From: Nemopilema nomurai
Lineage: Eukaryota > Cnidaria > Scyphozoa > Rhizostomeae > Rhizostomatidae
Assembly: GCA_003864495.1 (NCBI GenBank)
Contig: ML133365.1
Location: forward strand, 2,673,856-2,737,855
Direction of reading: 5' to 3'
DNA: 64,000 bases
In this document: positions 48,285 through 61,000 of the stretch, piece after piece
How the letters are laid out: each line of letters begins with the position of its first letter
Numbering within the stretch: the first letter of the stretch is position 1
The notes under the pieces: generated by a model
Told to the model about the DNA's origin: nothing
What the model saw: the letters and a program-made list of their open reading frames with translations, nothing else
Database searches by the model: none
Translations under genes and position numbers: made by a program

Positions 48285-49035
48285 AAAAATTTATCCTTAA
48301 TAAAAATCAAGATATCAAATACTATGGGTCTAATATCAAATAAAGATTGATTGCAATTGTCATGTATTGCAGCATCTGTTGTTCACTATTGCAAAATAAT
48401 GACTAGCTCATCAACACAGCAGTGACTTAGATGGAAATGATTAGTGTTTAGTAAGCACCAGGGTCTGTTTCGTTCTGTAGCCCATCCCAACACATATAAG
48501 CTTCATAAATTGACATATCAATATCATGAGTTTTACGGTGTTGAACAAGCTCTTGACATCTAACTAAGATAGCATCAATGTTTGAAAAAGCCTGTTGTTT
48601 GCATTTACCTCATATTTGCAAATACTACAAATGCGAACATATTTTGACAGTCATCAAGTTTAAAGATCTGAAATAAAGCTCTAGGTTTTGTACTGCTCAA
48701 GTCATATGCTATGCAAAGACAACAAATATTTCAAACAGTAATGAGGTAAAATTTGAATTTCCAGGCGGAAATGATTTACATACACAGCAACTATAGGCAA
48801 AATCATCTGACTAAGCTTGTGTAGTGCATGTAAGGAATAGGAACAAACAAAGAGGAACTCTCAAGTATATCCAAGATAGGTCAATTTTGTTAACTAGTGT
48901 AATCATATTTATTGTGTTCTTGTTAAGCAATTGAAATAAAACTCTTACTTAAAAAAAATTTTTAGTGTCTCCCAACAAATGAAGGGTTATAAATTGTGCC
49001 ACCTCACTATTGGATAACTTGTTTTTCTACAATAA
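48285..49035. other. Intergenic gap between convergent FKBP11 and TNIP-like genes
   Basis: AT-rich 750 bp with the 3' ends of both genes. On the minus strand AATAAA (plus-strand TTTATT at 48908-48913) lies 123 bp after the TNIP-like stop and is its likely polyadenylation signal. No other feature was seen. Confidence 0.6.
48299..48344 (+). other. FKBP11 polyadenylation signals
   Basis: AATAAA occurs at 48299-48304 and 48339-48344, 15 and 55 bp after the stop. Confidence 0.6.
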
Positions 49036-52000
49036 CTATTGCTGGTTAAGAGTGTCAGTGTCATTATTTGTGGCCTCAGTTCCAAAACCATCAAATCCAT
49101 GAATGTAGTCAAGAATCCTAACCCGTAAGGGCACCTTTCCAGAATCTTTCACAACATTGCCACTGGTATACATGTCATGGTCTGAATTTCCTTCACTGGA
49201 TTGAGCTCCCATGCCAGACTGGGTTTGGCCCCTGCCAACCAGATGCTGAAAATATAAAACATTTGTTGATTTCTTACATTTTGACATGTGTATGACATTT
49301 ATGTGTATGACATTTATGAATACCTTTCACAGCAAAGTTTCACCACTACTGTATTAAAAATAGGGTAGATATGGACAGCGTAATTTGCAATATATTCTTA
49401 CAAAATGCAATACATTTTTCGATGTAGAAACCTACCAGGTCTCCATAATAGTTGTGACCTCTTTGGTTATATCTATCTGACCCTGCTCGTTCTAGCACTG
49501 CCATTTTTTCTTTTATTCTGTACTTCTCCTCCAGTAATTGCTGGTAATCTCGAAAACTCATTGCTTCCTCGGGAGACTCAAAATTTCTTGGGGCTTCTTG
49601 GTTTGGAGATACAGGTCGTCTTATCACCTTCCTGTAGTCTGGACCAAGCAAGTCATCATATATATCTTGAGGCTGCGAATTTCATAGACCAATAGAAGTT
49701 TATGAAAAATATAAACTAAAACAAAAGCAGGCATTTAAGAACATCAAATGATAAGATGATTCATTACAGAGCTCCAGAGGGTACAATATAGCACAAATTT
49801 ACAACATAAAAGGTAGCACGCTTAGCAAGCCTGACTCACTTATAAACAAAGGCACCAGCATCAAGAGAAAAAAGGACATGGCTACTTGAATAAATATGTG
49901 GTTCTTAAACAAGATTTACAAGTGAAATCCAGCATTATATTTGAAAGAGCAAAATTGCAATAAGGTAGACGTTGAGTGGAATTTTGGACAATTTTGACCC
50001 CCCTACCCAACATTGTTGGCTCAGCACATGCCTTGTTGATTTAAAAGCTATGCTAGTGTAAAAGGCTAAAAGCTGATGTTTCTTTCGGCAAGCAGTTCAT
50101 ACTGTCAGCTTATACCCTACTTTAAAAGCGATGCTGCCCTTAATCATGAGAAATCTATTTTCTAGAAGATAAGGGTTTGCAAAGCAAAGCGCATTGGGAA
50201 AACTCAATTTTTTATCAGCGTTTTTATCACAAATTCACTGTGCAAATTTTTGAAATTTATGTTTTGTTAAAAATTTAAACCACCATTGGATTTTGGGTAA
50301 TTTCCTTCATTCACAAAATCATGCTATAAAATTTGACAATTCATTCTCGGTATGCCATTCTAGGCATTGCCTGTCAAAGGGTATTGGTAGGATTTTCGCA
50401 ATATTAACATGTATATTTTAAAGTAGGAACAAACCTGGTATCTTGTCCTATATTGCATGGCCTGTAGGATTTCTTCCTTCTTTCTCAACTTATAACAACA
50501 AAAGAACTGACAATGTCATTCTACTTAAGGCTTTAGGCCAAAAGGTTCTAAGTACTCGGGTAAAGTCGCACTTGATTATCAAAGGTCAGAGTTACCTTGG
50601 GTATGATTAAAGCAGAAATAGCCCATATCATAAATCCAAGAAGAAATAAATAAAATCTTGCCTGTAGCGACAATCTGAATAAAATATCTATACACATGAA
50701 CAATTTATGAAAAATGACATGAAAGATGCATCATTTGGCAACCCTTTTCAACCAAACAAAAAAACTCATGCACAAATGCACAAATTTCACTCCAAATGGA
50801 AAAAGCATCACAAAGGCAAAAATAGGCAAACACCTCATTTTCCAAACTTTGGCACTTCCTCTTTATCTCCATCACTTTGGCATTCAGTTGATTCACTTGC
50901 CTTGCAAGTTTTTCCTTTTCCTCCTTCTCTGAATTAAAGTCCTCTGCATAGATGGCTATCTGTTGCTTCAAGACTTCAATCTGTTCATCTGATACAACAC
51001 TGGCTTGCCTAAAAAAACCTGCAGAAAATAAATGTGTATCAATAAAAATGACAAGGTTACAGTGTTGTCAAGGACACAGATGAAGTTCTGACTACGATAC
51101 ATGGAAAGAACAATTAGATTTGAAAATAGAATGAAACGAAGGGGGCAAATGAGTATGTTGTCAGTTTTTTGTTGGTCACTCTTTAGACAAGTTGGAACTT
51201 TTGCAAATCTGTTAGTGCAACCTGTTGGATTGTTTGAGACTGGGAGCGCAAAACTGATTTCCATTCAGGAGGTATAGTTATGCAATTGCTGTCATTGCCT
51301 TGCTAGATTTAGATGCCTAAACAAAATGGGGATAAGAAGGCTACAAACTTTTGTTCATATTTCATTTAGATGAAAATTAAAAATAAAGGCTTTGCAAACT
51401 TGTAAAAAATGAATTAGAAAAATTGGGTCAGAAAAATGTTTAGAGGGATGAAAAGAGACTGTCATATAATCTGAAAGTACTGTAGGGGAATTACATAAAA
51501 TCAAGACTTTTTCTACACTCTGATCAGTAAAATTTTTAGATAACTACTTCAAGTAGCAAACCTCTGCTTTCTTTCATGAACTTTCTTAAAAAAAGGAATT
51601 CCTTTGGTGCAGAAAAACAAAATGCATGCAGAGAATGAGTACTTTGAAACAGTTCCTCACCATGATTTTCTGTGTCCAACAAAGATGATGGGGATGATCT
51701 TGTCTATACAAGATTAAGAACAGGTCATTTATATCCTGCATTACATATTATAAACTGAAGCTAATATTCACAGCCTGCAAATCAGGTCTTACCAAGAATG
51801 AAAAATGCAGGGAAGGACATGCTCTGGCAAGTAAAAAATTCTGACTCTTTGCTCTGAAATTTCAAGCCTTTGCAAACATATATGATGTTTAGCACAATAT
51901 CTAATACAAACACAGTGGCAGAACTTCTTTTTACAAAGATGCCCTATCTGGTTGTGCTTTTTTAGAAACTGCTAAAAGTATTTGCAGAAATGGAGGAACA

Positions 52001-55000
52001 CCTGAGGATCTCTTCTTGGGCTTCTTTCAGAAACAAGATTATTTTACCTATTGCTAGGTAAAAAAATTAAGACACAAGAAAGCATTTTTGAGAAATAAAA
52101 AGCTGTTTCTTCTTGACAGGTATGTATTTCCTGAAGCAAATGTTATGTTATTTGATCATATATTTTAGCTAAGCCAGATCTGCAGCAGACAGGAGACAGG
52201 AAAGTTTTTCAATACACTTACTTGTTCAAAGGGAAATGAGCTAATGACGGTTGTCAGCCGTTGAATTTCCTCTCTTAGTGTTCTGTTTCTGTTGACCAAT
52301 AGTCTAGATTCTCTTTCCAGAATGTCTACAGCATCTTTTAGCACTTGACATTCTTCCTGAAGTGCCTGTCAAAAATCAACAACAAAATTTCTGCTAGCAT
52401 TGAGAACTTATCATTAAACATAATAGTGTATGAAAAGAATTTGCTAGGCTTGGGAGTTTAATTTCTATAATATTACTGTCAGTAAACATTACCTCCTCCT
52501 TTTTAATAATGATTTCCTTTTCACTTTTCTGCTCAAGGAACAATCTCTTTGCTTGGCGATATTTTGCCTCCAGATCTCTGGAAACAAGGCTTGGATTAAC
52601 ATTGAAGCTCTCACTTCTGCACTTCTCTAGTTCCTCTTGTAATGCTCTGATTTGCGTTGATTGTTCCTCAATATAGTTATCCTTTTGATTCAATAAATCC
52701 TTGACAGAAGCATCAACATTTCTGTGGTCAAGGCTCAAGTTTCTCTGCAGCTTCTGATAAGAGTGGTCTCTCTCCTTCATCTCATTCCTAAAATTCTCCT
52801 TTAGCTTCTTGTAGCGAGCGTCCCAAGCATGGTTCACCTTGATTATCTAAAAAGTTACAGTAGATTGACAAAAATAAGTCTGTTTAATAATATCATGAAA
52901 TGCAACATGGTCAGGAAGAAAGGGGAGTTAAAGGACAATAAGACTTTTAGATTAACTTTCAAAGTTTCCTTTGCTTTATAGAGTAATTGTACTTACACCC
53001 AAAAAGCTTCAAGTGCCAATCAAAAAGTAATGATACAATTCTGACAACCAATATCCTATAAAGTGTTACTGAAACTAATAAACCCTTCTTTTCCTTTTTT
53101 TCATTTCCCATAATTTTGATCAAGATGAACAACTCTTTAATATTGACAGTTCTCTCATTATATCTTGTTTGGACTTATTTCAAGATAAAATGCATCTGGC
53201 AGCCCTGGCTCAATAAATTGATTTATCACTTAAATAACTTTTACTTTTCACATATTGTTACTTTTCCTTCAAGGCAAATAAGTAGGCCTTTTCAAGTAAT
53301 CAAACTACTCCTAATCAAATCAAATGCTTCAACAGCCAAAACAATCCTCTGCTACCACCCCTTGACATCCCATCGAAACAGGAGCAGTAGGTAAAAATGT
53401 AGCAACTTCTGGTTTAAACTAATCTAAAAAATCCTCTGCAGTAAAGCCTTTAACAATCCATCATTGAAATCTTCACCTTGTACTGTTTACTTCAGCTAGC
53501 AACTGCTACTTTCAAATATATGCTCAAAAGTTGAAAATTTCTTAAGACATACATATTCTTAAGAGAGTGGGTTATAATTGACAGAAACAATTCTTGGCAT
53601 CAAAGAATAATTCATGGCATCAAAACTCAGGTGCCTGGAATCAGTCAAAAATATAGTTTTTTCTGATGTTTATTGAAAAACAAATCCATCAGAATTCGTT
53701 AATTAATTTTACCTCAGCCTTCTGACAATTTAGGTCATCAACAATCTTCTTCAACTCTTTATTTTCCTGAGTAAGGGTTTCTAACTTTTCCTTCATCTCC
53801 TTGACATCCGTACGTGGTTTCACAACTGGGACATTGCCACGCTGGTCCTGGAAAATTTGGAAAACAAAATGGTGATATAAAGAAAAACTTTTATACAAGA
53901 CACATCAAAACAATTGGCTGTCAGCTTTAAACTTTGTTGCACGCTTGCGTGTTTAGCAGTTTTGCTTTATTGAAATCGCCGAAATATGGAAAAGTAATTC
54001 TGCACCTCTATCTCCCTTCTCGAGTAACCTTGCAACGTTTACAAAGGTAGAAAATAATTACCACGAAGTCGGACGCCTTATCACACTTTTCAGTCATCGC
54101 ATCAACGATTTCGAGGCTGGCAGGATCGGCTGAACTTAAGGGCGGGCTCGGCGGGTGCGAAATCACTGGGGTACCAGCCTCGTTCCTGAGATAACTTTCT
54201 GAATCAGACTTAGATGAAGGTATGCGGCTTTCCAACTCAATTAACTTCAGTTTCAAGAAGTCGATCTCTTTTTGCAGCTTTCCGCATGCAATTCCCTGCA
54301 ATCACAAGACGCAATTGAAAAAGTAGGCGGCAAATGTCAAACGAGAAAAGACCACGGTGCCACCAACAAATGATGTTCAACAACTACAAAGGCTGCCAAT
54401 CTAGTGTACTCTTATCATTGAAAAGATGATGATTGTTGATTACATTTGGACACAATCCAGATGACGCTGATGCCTCTAGTCACCAACCGCACTCACCGAA
54501 GTATCCGCACGTTCAAGCACAGAGCTATGCAAAGGACAGTGTCGAAAAGTGTTGTGACGTCAGATATTCACGACGTGCTCATCGCATAAAACCGCGTTAA
54601 ACAAGTCAGAAATGATAAGTTAGATTGAGCTCTTCGGGGCCAAAAGTGTACTTTTTTGATTCAGATTTATCTGCGAACAAATCGTCAGCTTTTCTACTTG
54701 CAACAACAAATAAACTTGAACAGGCGAGCACAGGCGAGCACAGACGAACACAGGCGAGCACAGACGAACAAATGAAAACAAATCTAGCCAGCACTTCTTT
54801 TTTGTAAACTAGCAAAACATATGGATGTAGCCACAATCTTTTAAAATCATGTCACAGCCTTTAAATGTCGCTTCTTTGTTTCTTATTGCCATCACGGAAA
54901 ACTGTTCTCACTATAAGCGAAATGGCATTGAGTTTGAAATGGCAGGCTGACACTGACTCTACAATAAATACGCTTCACAATTCACATTGCCATTAATTAC

Positions 55001-58000
55001 AACATGCATTCTAATTTATATCAAAAGGAATTTCGAGTGACTGGCGGAGAATCAAAAAACAGAGTCTCAACAACTGGTCTCAACTGTCAACGAACCACCC
55101 CCTCCCGCAGGTCAGTTAAACAAGAAAACGAAATGACATGAAGGGCCAAGGGGCATAAAAGGACCACGGGGCACCAGGGCGGCGATCTCGGTTGGAAAGT
55201 TGGGGCTCTTCATCTTACGTGCGACAAAATGGCGGAGAAGGACAGCAACAACTTTTACAAAGTAAAAAAAAAAATGCAGATATGACAACATATCGAATAG
55301 GGAAGAGGTCTTGCGTGTGTGTGAAGAGGGCCTGTAACAAAACGTGGAAGCTTCTGTTCTGTTCAATATTCAGCACCTTCTACAGAGTAAAGCAACAAGA
55401 TGGATGCTTTAGAGATAGACAAGCTTAACTTACCAATAATTCAAGTAACCTTAAGAAACGAAAAATTTCGTCTCTTAATTTCGAACTAAGACCATACAAA
55501 ATACTCGACGATAAAATTAAGAAAAGATGACGCAAGGCAACGTATAAATCAAGCCTTATCAAACTGCTATCTTTAATCTGCTCTTTCGTTTTTTTACAAA
55601 ACTAGTTTTTCATCTCCAAGTTTTTAGGCGGCGAAAGAGGGGCAATCGAGGGGTACACGTTTTTTTTATAAGGAACCACTTTATAAGGAACCTACACGTT
55701 TTCCTTTTATAAGTAACCTAGCTTGGGTCCTAGTACCAAAAGTTTCTTAAAAGTTTCTTATTTTTAGATAAACATCAAATTTTGCGCCCTCCCTTGCATA
55801 TTAATTGTATTAAAGTTTATAACACAACAGTGAGATTTGATATCGTATCTCTTGTTCATTATTCTTATGGAAACAGGGGTACTTTTTAAGGAGACACCCG
55901 GTACAGTGTGCTTAAATTGCTGTATTATTTTCGTATTGTTACCGAGACACCCGGTACGTATTACTTTCTGGCTCAGAAAGTCATCTTATTGTTTTGAAGT
56001 TTCTTAAAAATATAGATTTAGTTCTAAAAGTTTCTTAAATTTTGGGGCTCTAGTACTAGGTTTCTTATAATAAAAAAGATGTGGATACGTAGAAGGCCGA
56101 AATATTTAAAGAACTTATACAACTAAAAATGAAATCCCTATGGAACTTTTCGATTTGAAAAATTTCACTTCATGAATGAATCACATCATACGAAGTCTTG
56201 TTGGGGAGTAGAGTAATTTGGATAATTTCGGTCTTTAATTTGAGCAATGCAAAATAAAGAAAAGGCTAAATTTAAAATGTTTATGTGTTTCCTGTTTCTG
56301 TACTATTATTATGGCATTTGATGTGCAGTGAAAATTAAGGAACATTTAAGGAACTTCTGGTACTAAAATCTGATGATTTGAGGTCTACGAATAAAGAACT
56401 TTTGGAACTAGGCCTTGAGGTAGGATCCTAATAAAAAAAGCGTGTAATGAATACGTTGCATACCCGGACGCTATGCCACTGAAAGGGAACACTAGTGAAG
56501 TTGGCATGGAGCATAACATGTGAAATCTCTTTTATCGTTCGCGGAGTAAACTCAAAAACAATCAATCATAGAGGACTGTATCTTTCATCAATTAGATCAC
56601 TATCGTTCTTTTTTCAAATCCCTGTCATTCGAAAAACACATGATCGAAGCATGGCATCGTTTTACCCACAGAGCGAGCCACAAGATTTAGCTATGCGTAA
56701 ATTACTGTGATTTACTCAGGATCTCCTACCTCCGCTGCTGGTCTTCCACATAACAGGGCCGAAAATCCCGGGGTGACGAGGGGGACCGGAGCCCCCAAGA
56801 ATTTGGAGCAAAGTGATTTTGCATAGAGTTTATATCGTTTTCTTTCAAAGAAATGGGAACATTTTTACCTGGGATAGCACTACACTGCTTTTCCATGCTC
56901 TATGTCAGCCTCCCCCCAAACCCCCCCCCCCCCGCCCCCGATTGACAAGATAGATTTACGGCCCTGGAGCATAATAACGATGAAGAGCTACCTTACCGAT
57001 ATCTATTCTGCTTGGTGGCTGCGTCGTGCGGAGAAGGGAGAAGGTTCTCTTGTCGGTTGCATGGACCAGCCGTAGGTTGACTGCCCGTCGGACAGGCAGC
57101 CATTACTGAAATTCACCTTAATGCATCTAAAGCTTATAGATTTATTTTGCATGAAGGTAAATTGATGTACTTGCTTGGATGTCCATCCAAATGTTGTCCG
57201 CAGATCTCGGATTCAACTTTTGATAAAACTGGTTCGTGCTTCTTAAATGATCCAATCCGCTTGAAGGGACTTCCCAAATTTCATTGGCGCGGGGAATGAC
57301 CCCGATGACGACGTCGTGCACCGATGCAGCAACTGCTTTCTACGAAACCTCTCCGCATAAACAAAATCTTTCAGATTGCAACTTAAACCCTGGAATGTTG
57401 CTGCAGTTTTAGAGTTATAAAAATCACAGTTTCCAATGTATGCTTTTCCATAGGCATCCGTTTTTATTGCGGAACAATAAGAATGGAAATTAAAATACCG
57501 GAAAGCTGCCTTATTGTTGAGCGTAAATACGTTTTCATTTGCAGAACTCAATATCTGATAATGGCATAAAGTTCTCAATGGCTACCATGAATGGCCTTAA
57601 ATGCACTGAACATTTGCAGTAGAAATTTTAGTTTGTCTCCGTTTCAATCTACTTTTTAATTTTAGCTCTGATCATGCCCTATAGTTTCAATGTTTATAAA
57701 CAAACACAATTTCTCTTTCAATGTGACGTTTTCACAAATAGTCATATGCCACCAATGTGAACCTGGCAAAATGTGTCTATGAAATCATAGTCAATAGAAA
57801 AACACTGGTCTGGAAAGCCGGCAAACATCAAAAGAATATCTTATTGTTAGGATTTTTGAAAGTCACGTGACATTATCCGTGCACACTGCTTCGGCCACTA
57901 CTCTTGTATGCTTTGATCGTAGATATATATCATGTCAATTTTATCATGCCCGGCGATAATGGTGCAGTTTTAATTGTGGAAGCAGCCGTAGAACGAAAGG

Positions 58001-61000
58001 TATTGGAATTTTTAAACTTCCAGCGGCAAATAAAGACGAAAAAATGAAATGGAGGGAACTTCTCCTGAACGAAATAACGAAGAGCAGGGTACTGGACAAG
58101 GCCTTCAAAGAAAGAGTGAAAAATGACAGAGTTTCTATATGTGAAAAACATTTCCTACCAGAGCAAATATAATTTTTAAGTATCTAGCTATTGATTTGAT
58201 GATAATAGCCTAGTTAAATTTGTGATTTTCTTATAGTATACCTTTTTCATAAACATTTACTCGATCGTTGAAAGATCGATCGCGATTGAACCTTGAAGCC
58301 AGCGGTTAGGAGCCTAGGCCTGTCTATTTTATCATGAGTACATTTTCAGGCCCCAAACAATTTTAAAACTGTAAGCCCACCCCTTTCAATATGAGTTTCG
58401 TACCGACGGCACTGCATGAATTTCGTACCGACGGCACTCAACAATAAGAAACTCAACAAATCCTCTCACAGTATGTTAAAGAATATTTATCAAATGCAAT
58501 TTCAAAATTGCAATTTTGTTAATGGTACAAATAATTAAATGTAAATGCCTAACCGATTTTATCACAGCGAATAATACAAAGCAAAGATAACTCTGGGGGC
58601 CTAAGATCGATTCTGAGAAAGCTACTCAAGCTAATTGAAAGATTTGATTTATTGAATATGTGAAACTAGTACAACATTGGAAACTGAATTGGTTCTCGCT
58701 GAAACCTTGGGTATCAAGGATTTAGTTTGTCTCAATTGTACATTTACTTTGATCTTACAAAATCTATTGTATACCGATGTTGATGTCTCCATGCAGAAAG
58801 CATACCAACAATCAGGGTCCGAAATTTGGCCGATAAGAAAAAAGAAAGCTGAACAGCATTGCCGACTTAATGGAATTAATTTTCTGATCTTTCAGGAAAA
58901 AATTAAAAAACGGAAGTATTTTCATACAGTGGTAAATTTTGTTGAGAGAGCAAGCAAGATGGAAAGAATCAACCAGTAGTTGTTAGAAATACGTACGTGG
59001 CCCTTATCAGTCATTGATCGGTTTAATCTTCTACTTAGGCGCACTTCATCGTCAAACTCATGTTGCAAACTCTCCTCTAACTCCAGAGCCTCAAAGATTG
59101 CGTCCAAATTTTCATCTGATACCTCTGAATTTTCATTATGTTGGGAAATTCTACGAGAAGATCTGCGACGTTCGTTGTTTTCTGCCATTATAAAACACTT
59201 CCGTGCAAGGTTGTGCACGGATATTGTCACGTGACTGGAGAATTCAACATGCTTTCAAATAATGCGAAAAGCCCTTTGATGTTTGCCGGCCTTCCAGACC
59301 AGTGTTTTTCTATTGACTATGATGAAATGCACTAAGAAACCGATGTAACGCATTTCCACCACCCTCAACCACTTCCTTTATCCGCACATTACCCCCGCTA
59401 ACCATTGCGCTATTTAAAAATGGCGGCTTTGGCGCTCTGTCTTGTTGGTTTTTTGCGATGATTTTGACTCAATTCGCAAGCAACAAATGAAGAATCGTGA
59501 CTATATAAAAAGCACAACTGCCAGTGGTATATAAACTGCCAGTGGGAACTTACTCACCCTTTGCACAGCAATGCTTGTCAGCTTGTTCTTCAGCCGGTCC
59601 GTCTCCTCCTTGAGTTCACTCGACAAGCCACTCTCTTCCTGCATACGCGCCTCATACTGTTTCAGTTCAGGCTTCCATCGACACAATTCCTCCGCTAAAA
59701 CACGATCGTCCCCAGACTTTTTCTCTTGCCCCTTAACCGTTGACTCCAGCTCGAGCGCAAGATGCTTGTTTCTGTGCAGCAGGCTGCCGAGTTCTTTTTG
59801 CCTTTCCTTAAAAGATATCCAATACTGGTTCATTTCTAACAAAAATTCGTCTATAAAAAACAATACTGTTGGAGGAATCGGAATGTGACACAGATATCAT
59901 AAAAATATAGTTAAAATGTAGTTGTGAAATAGCATAAAACATAGTTACAATACGGTTATAAAATATCATAAAAATATAGTAAATATAGTTATAGAATATC
60001 TTTAAATATGGCTATAACGGAGCCAGCTTTAATGGCTTTAATATCTAAAACTCGTTATGAAACTGTTTAAGTTCTTCTCTTATGAACCAGACGGGTAAAC
60101 TCCTTTTTGCTGTGGTAAGAGAATTTTTTTTTTGATTTTAATGAGAATTCTATTTCTTTGTGTTTTCAATTTGCAACTTGCAAAAATAACGAGTTGCATT
60201 GCTCCTCGACGTTTTAGAATTCTTGCTGAAGTTTATATTTTTGGCCACCGGTATCAAATGTTTGATGTTTTCTTTCCATGATATATGAGTATACGCAGGC
60301 GTTTACATAGCTGCTATATAACTAAACGCTTGACTTAGAAGGGGCCATTCTTGTCTCTCTCCAATAGATAACCACCTTCGTGCCATGATATTTTTTCCTT
60401 CAACCTAGCGACCAAGGATAAAACTTACAGCTGCAACTTCGAATATTGGTCATTCATACTGGAAATTCTTTAGCAAAGTGAGAGCTGCAAAGCAGTGTGA
60501 TATTGCTTTTTTCAAGTGAATCCAACAAAATGCCTTGATTCAGAAAAAAATTTGCTCTTTCTCCATAACAGCAATCGTTTGATAAAAATCCACCTCTTGG
60601 ACAATACAAAAAATTAACAACCATTTGGATTACTGAAGCAAGATCTCAACTGATTCTTGCAAAAAGTTACTAAATAGCTCGTGAAAAAGAGATCATACAT
60701 CCAAGGCAGCAGCATCAATTGTGTTCCATAGAGACACATCGCGGGGATTTTCACTCTTGCTCTTCTCGAGGCTACCACCTACAGGAACGGCAGGATTGGC
60801 CTGCGCAGTGCCGCCGCATACGTCATCGCCAAGACGGGATGCAAGCCTCTCTCGCAACTCATTGGCCTCTCTTTGCGTTTGCTTCAGCATTTGGCCTAGG
60901 GTTATACAACAGTTTCTTCAAATAACGTAAGGAGAATTATTCTAAAAGGAAGCAAATAATGCGGGACTGGTTAATGACCGAATTTAAAAGCATTCTTTAC

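Larger units (their letters stand above)
57786..59321. mobile_element. P-superfamily-like DNA transposon (1.5 kb) with THAP domain
   Basis: Terminal inverted repeats of about 46 bp begin CATAGTCAATAGAAAAACAC and continue TGGTCTGGAARGCCGGCAAA at both ends. A direct repeat ATGAAAT flanks the element (57779-57785 and 59322-59328). A second inverted pair (GTCACGTGACA, TATCCGTGCACA) lies inward. The P superfamily has 7-8 bp target duplications and CA-type termini (CANRG, from memory), and P transposases carry an N-terminal THAP domain, as this element does. It is too short to encode a full transposase, so it is non-autonomous or internally deleted. Kolobok is the other THAP-bearing group but uses TTAA sites, not seen here. 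Inserted in intron 3 of the TNIP-like gene. Confidence 0.75.

Noticed and set aside
58677..58979. 100-codon plus-strand ORF as the transposase of the P-like element
   Set aside because: No catalytic motif or similarity to P transposase was seen and it lacks a splice link to the THAP frame.
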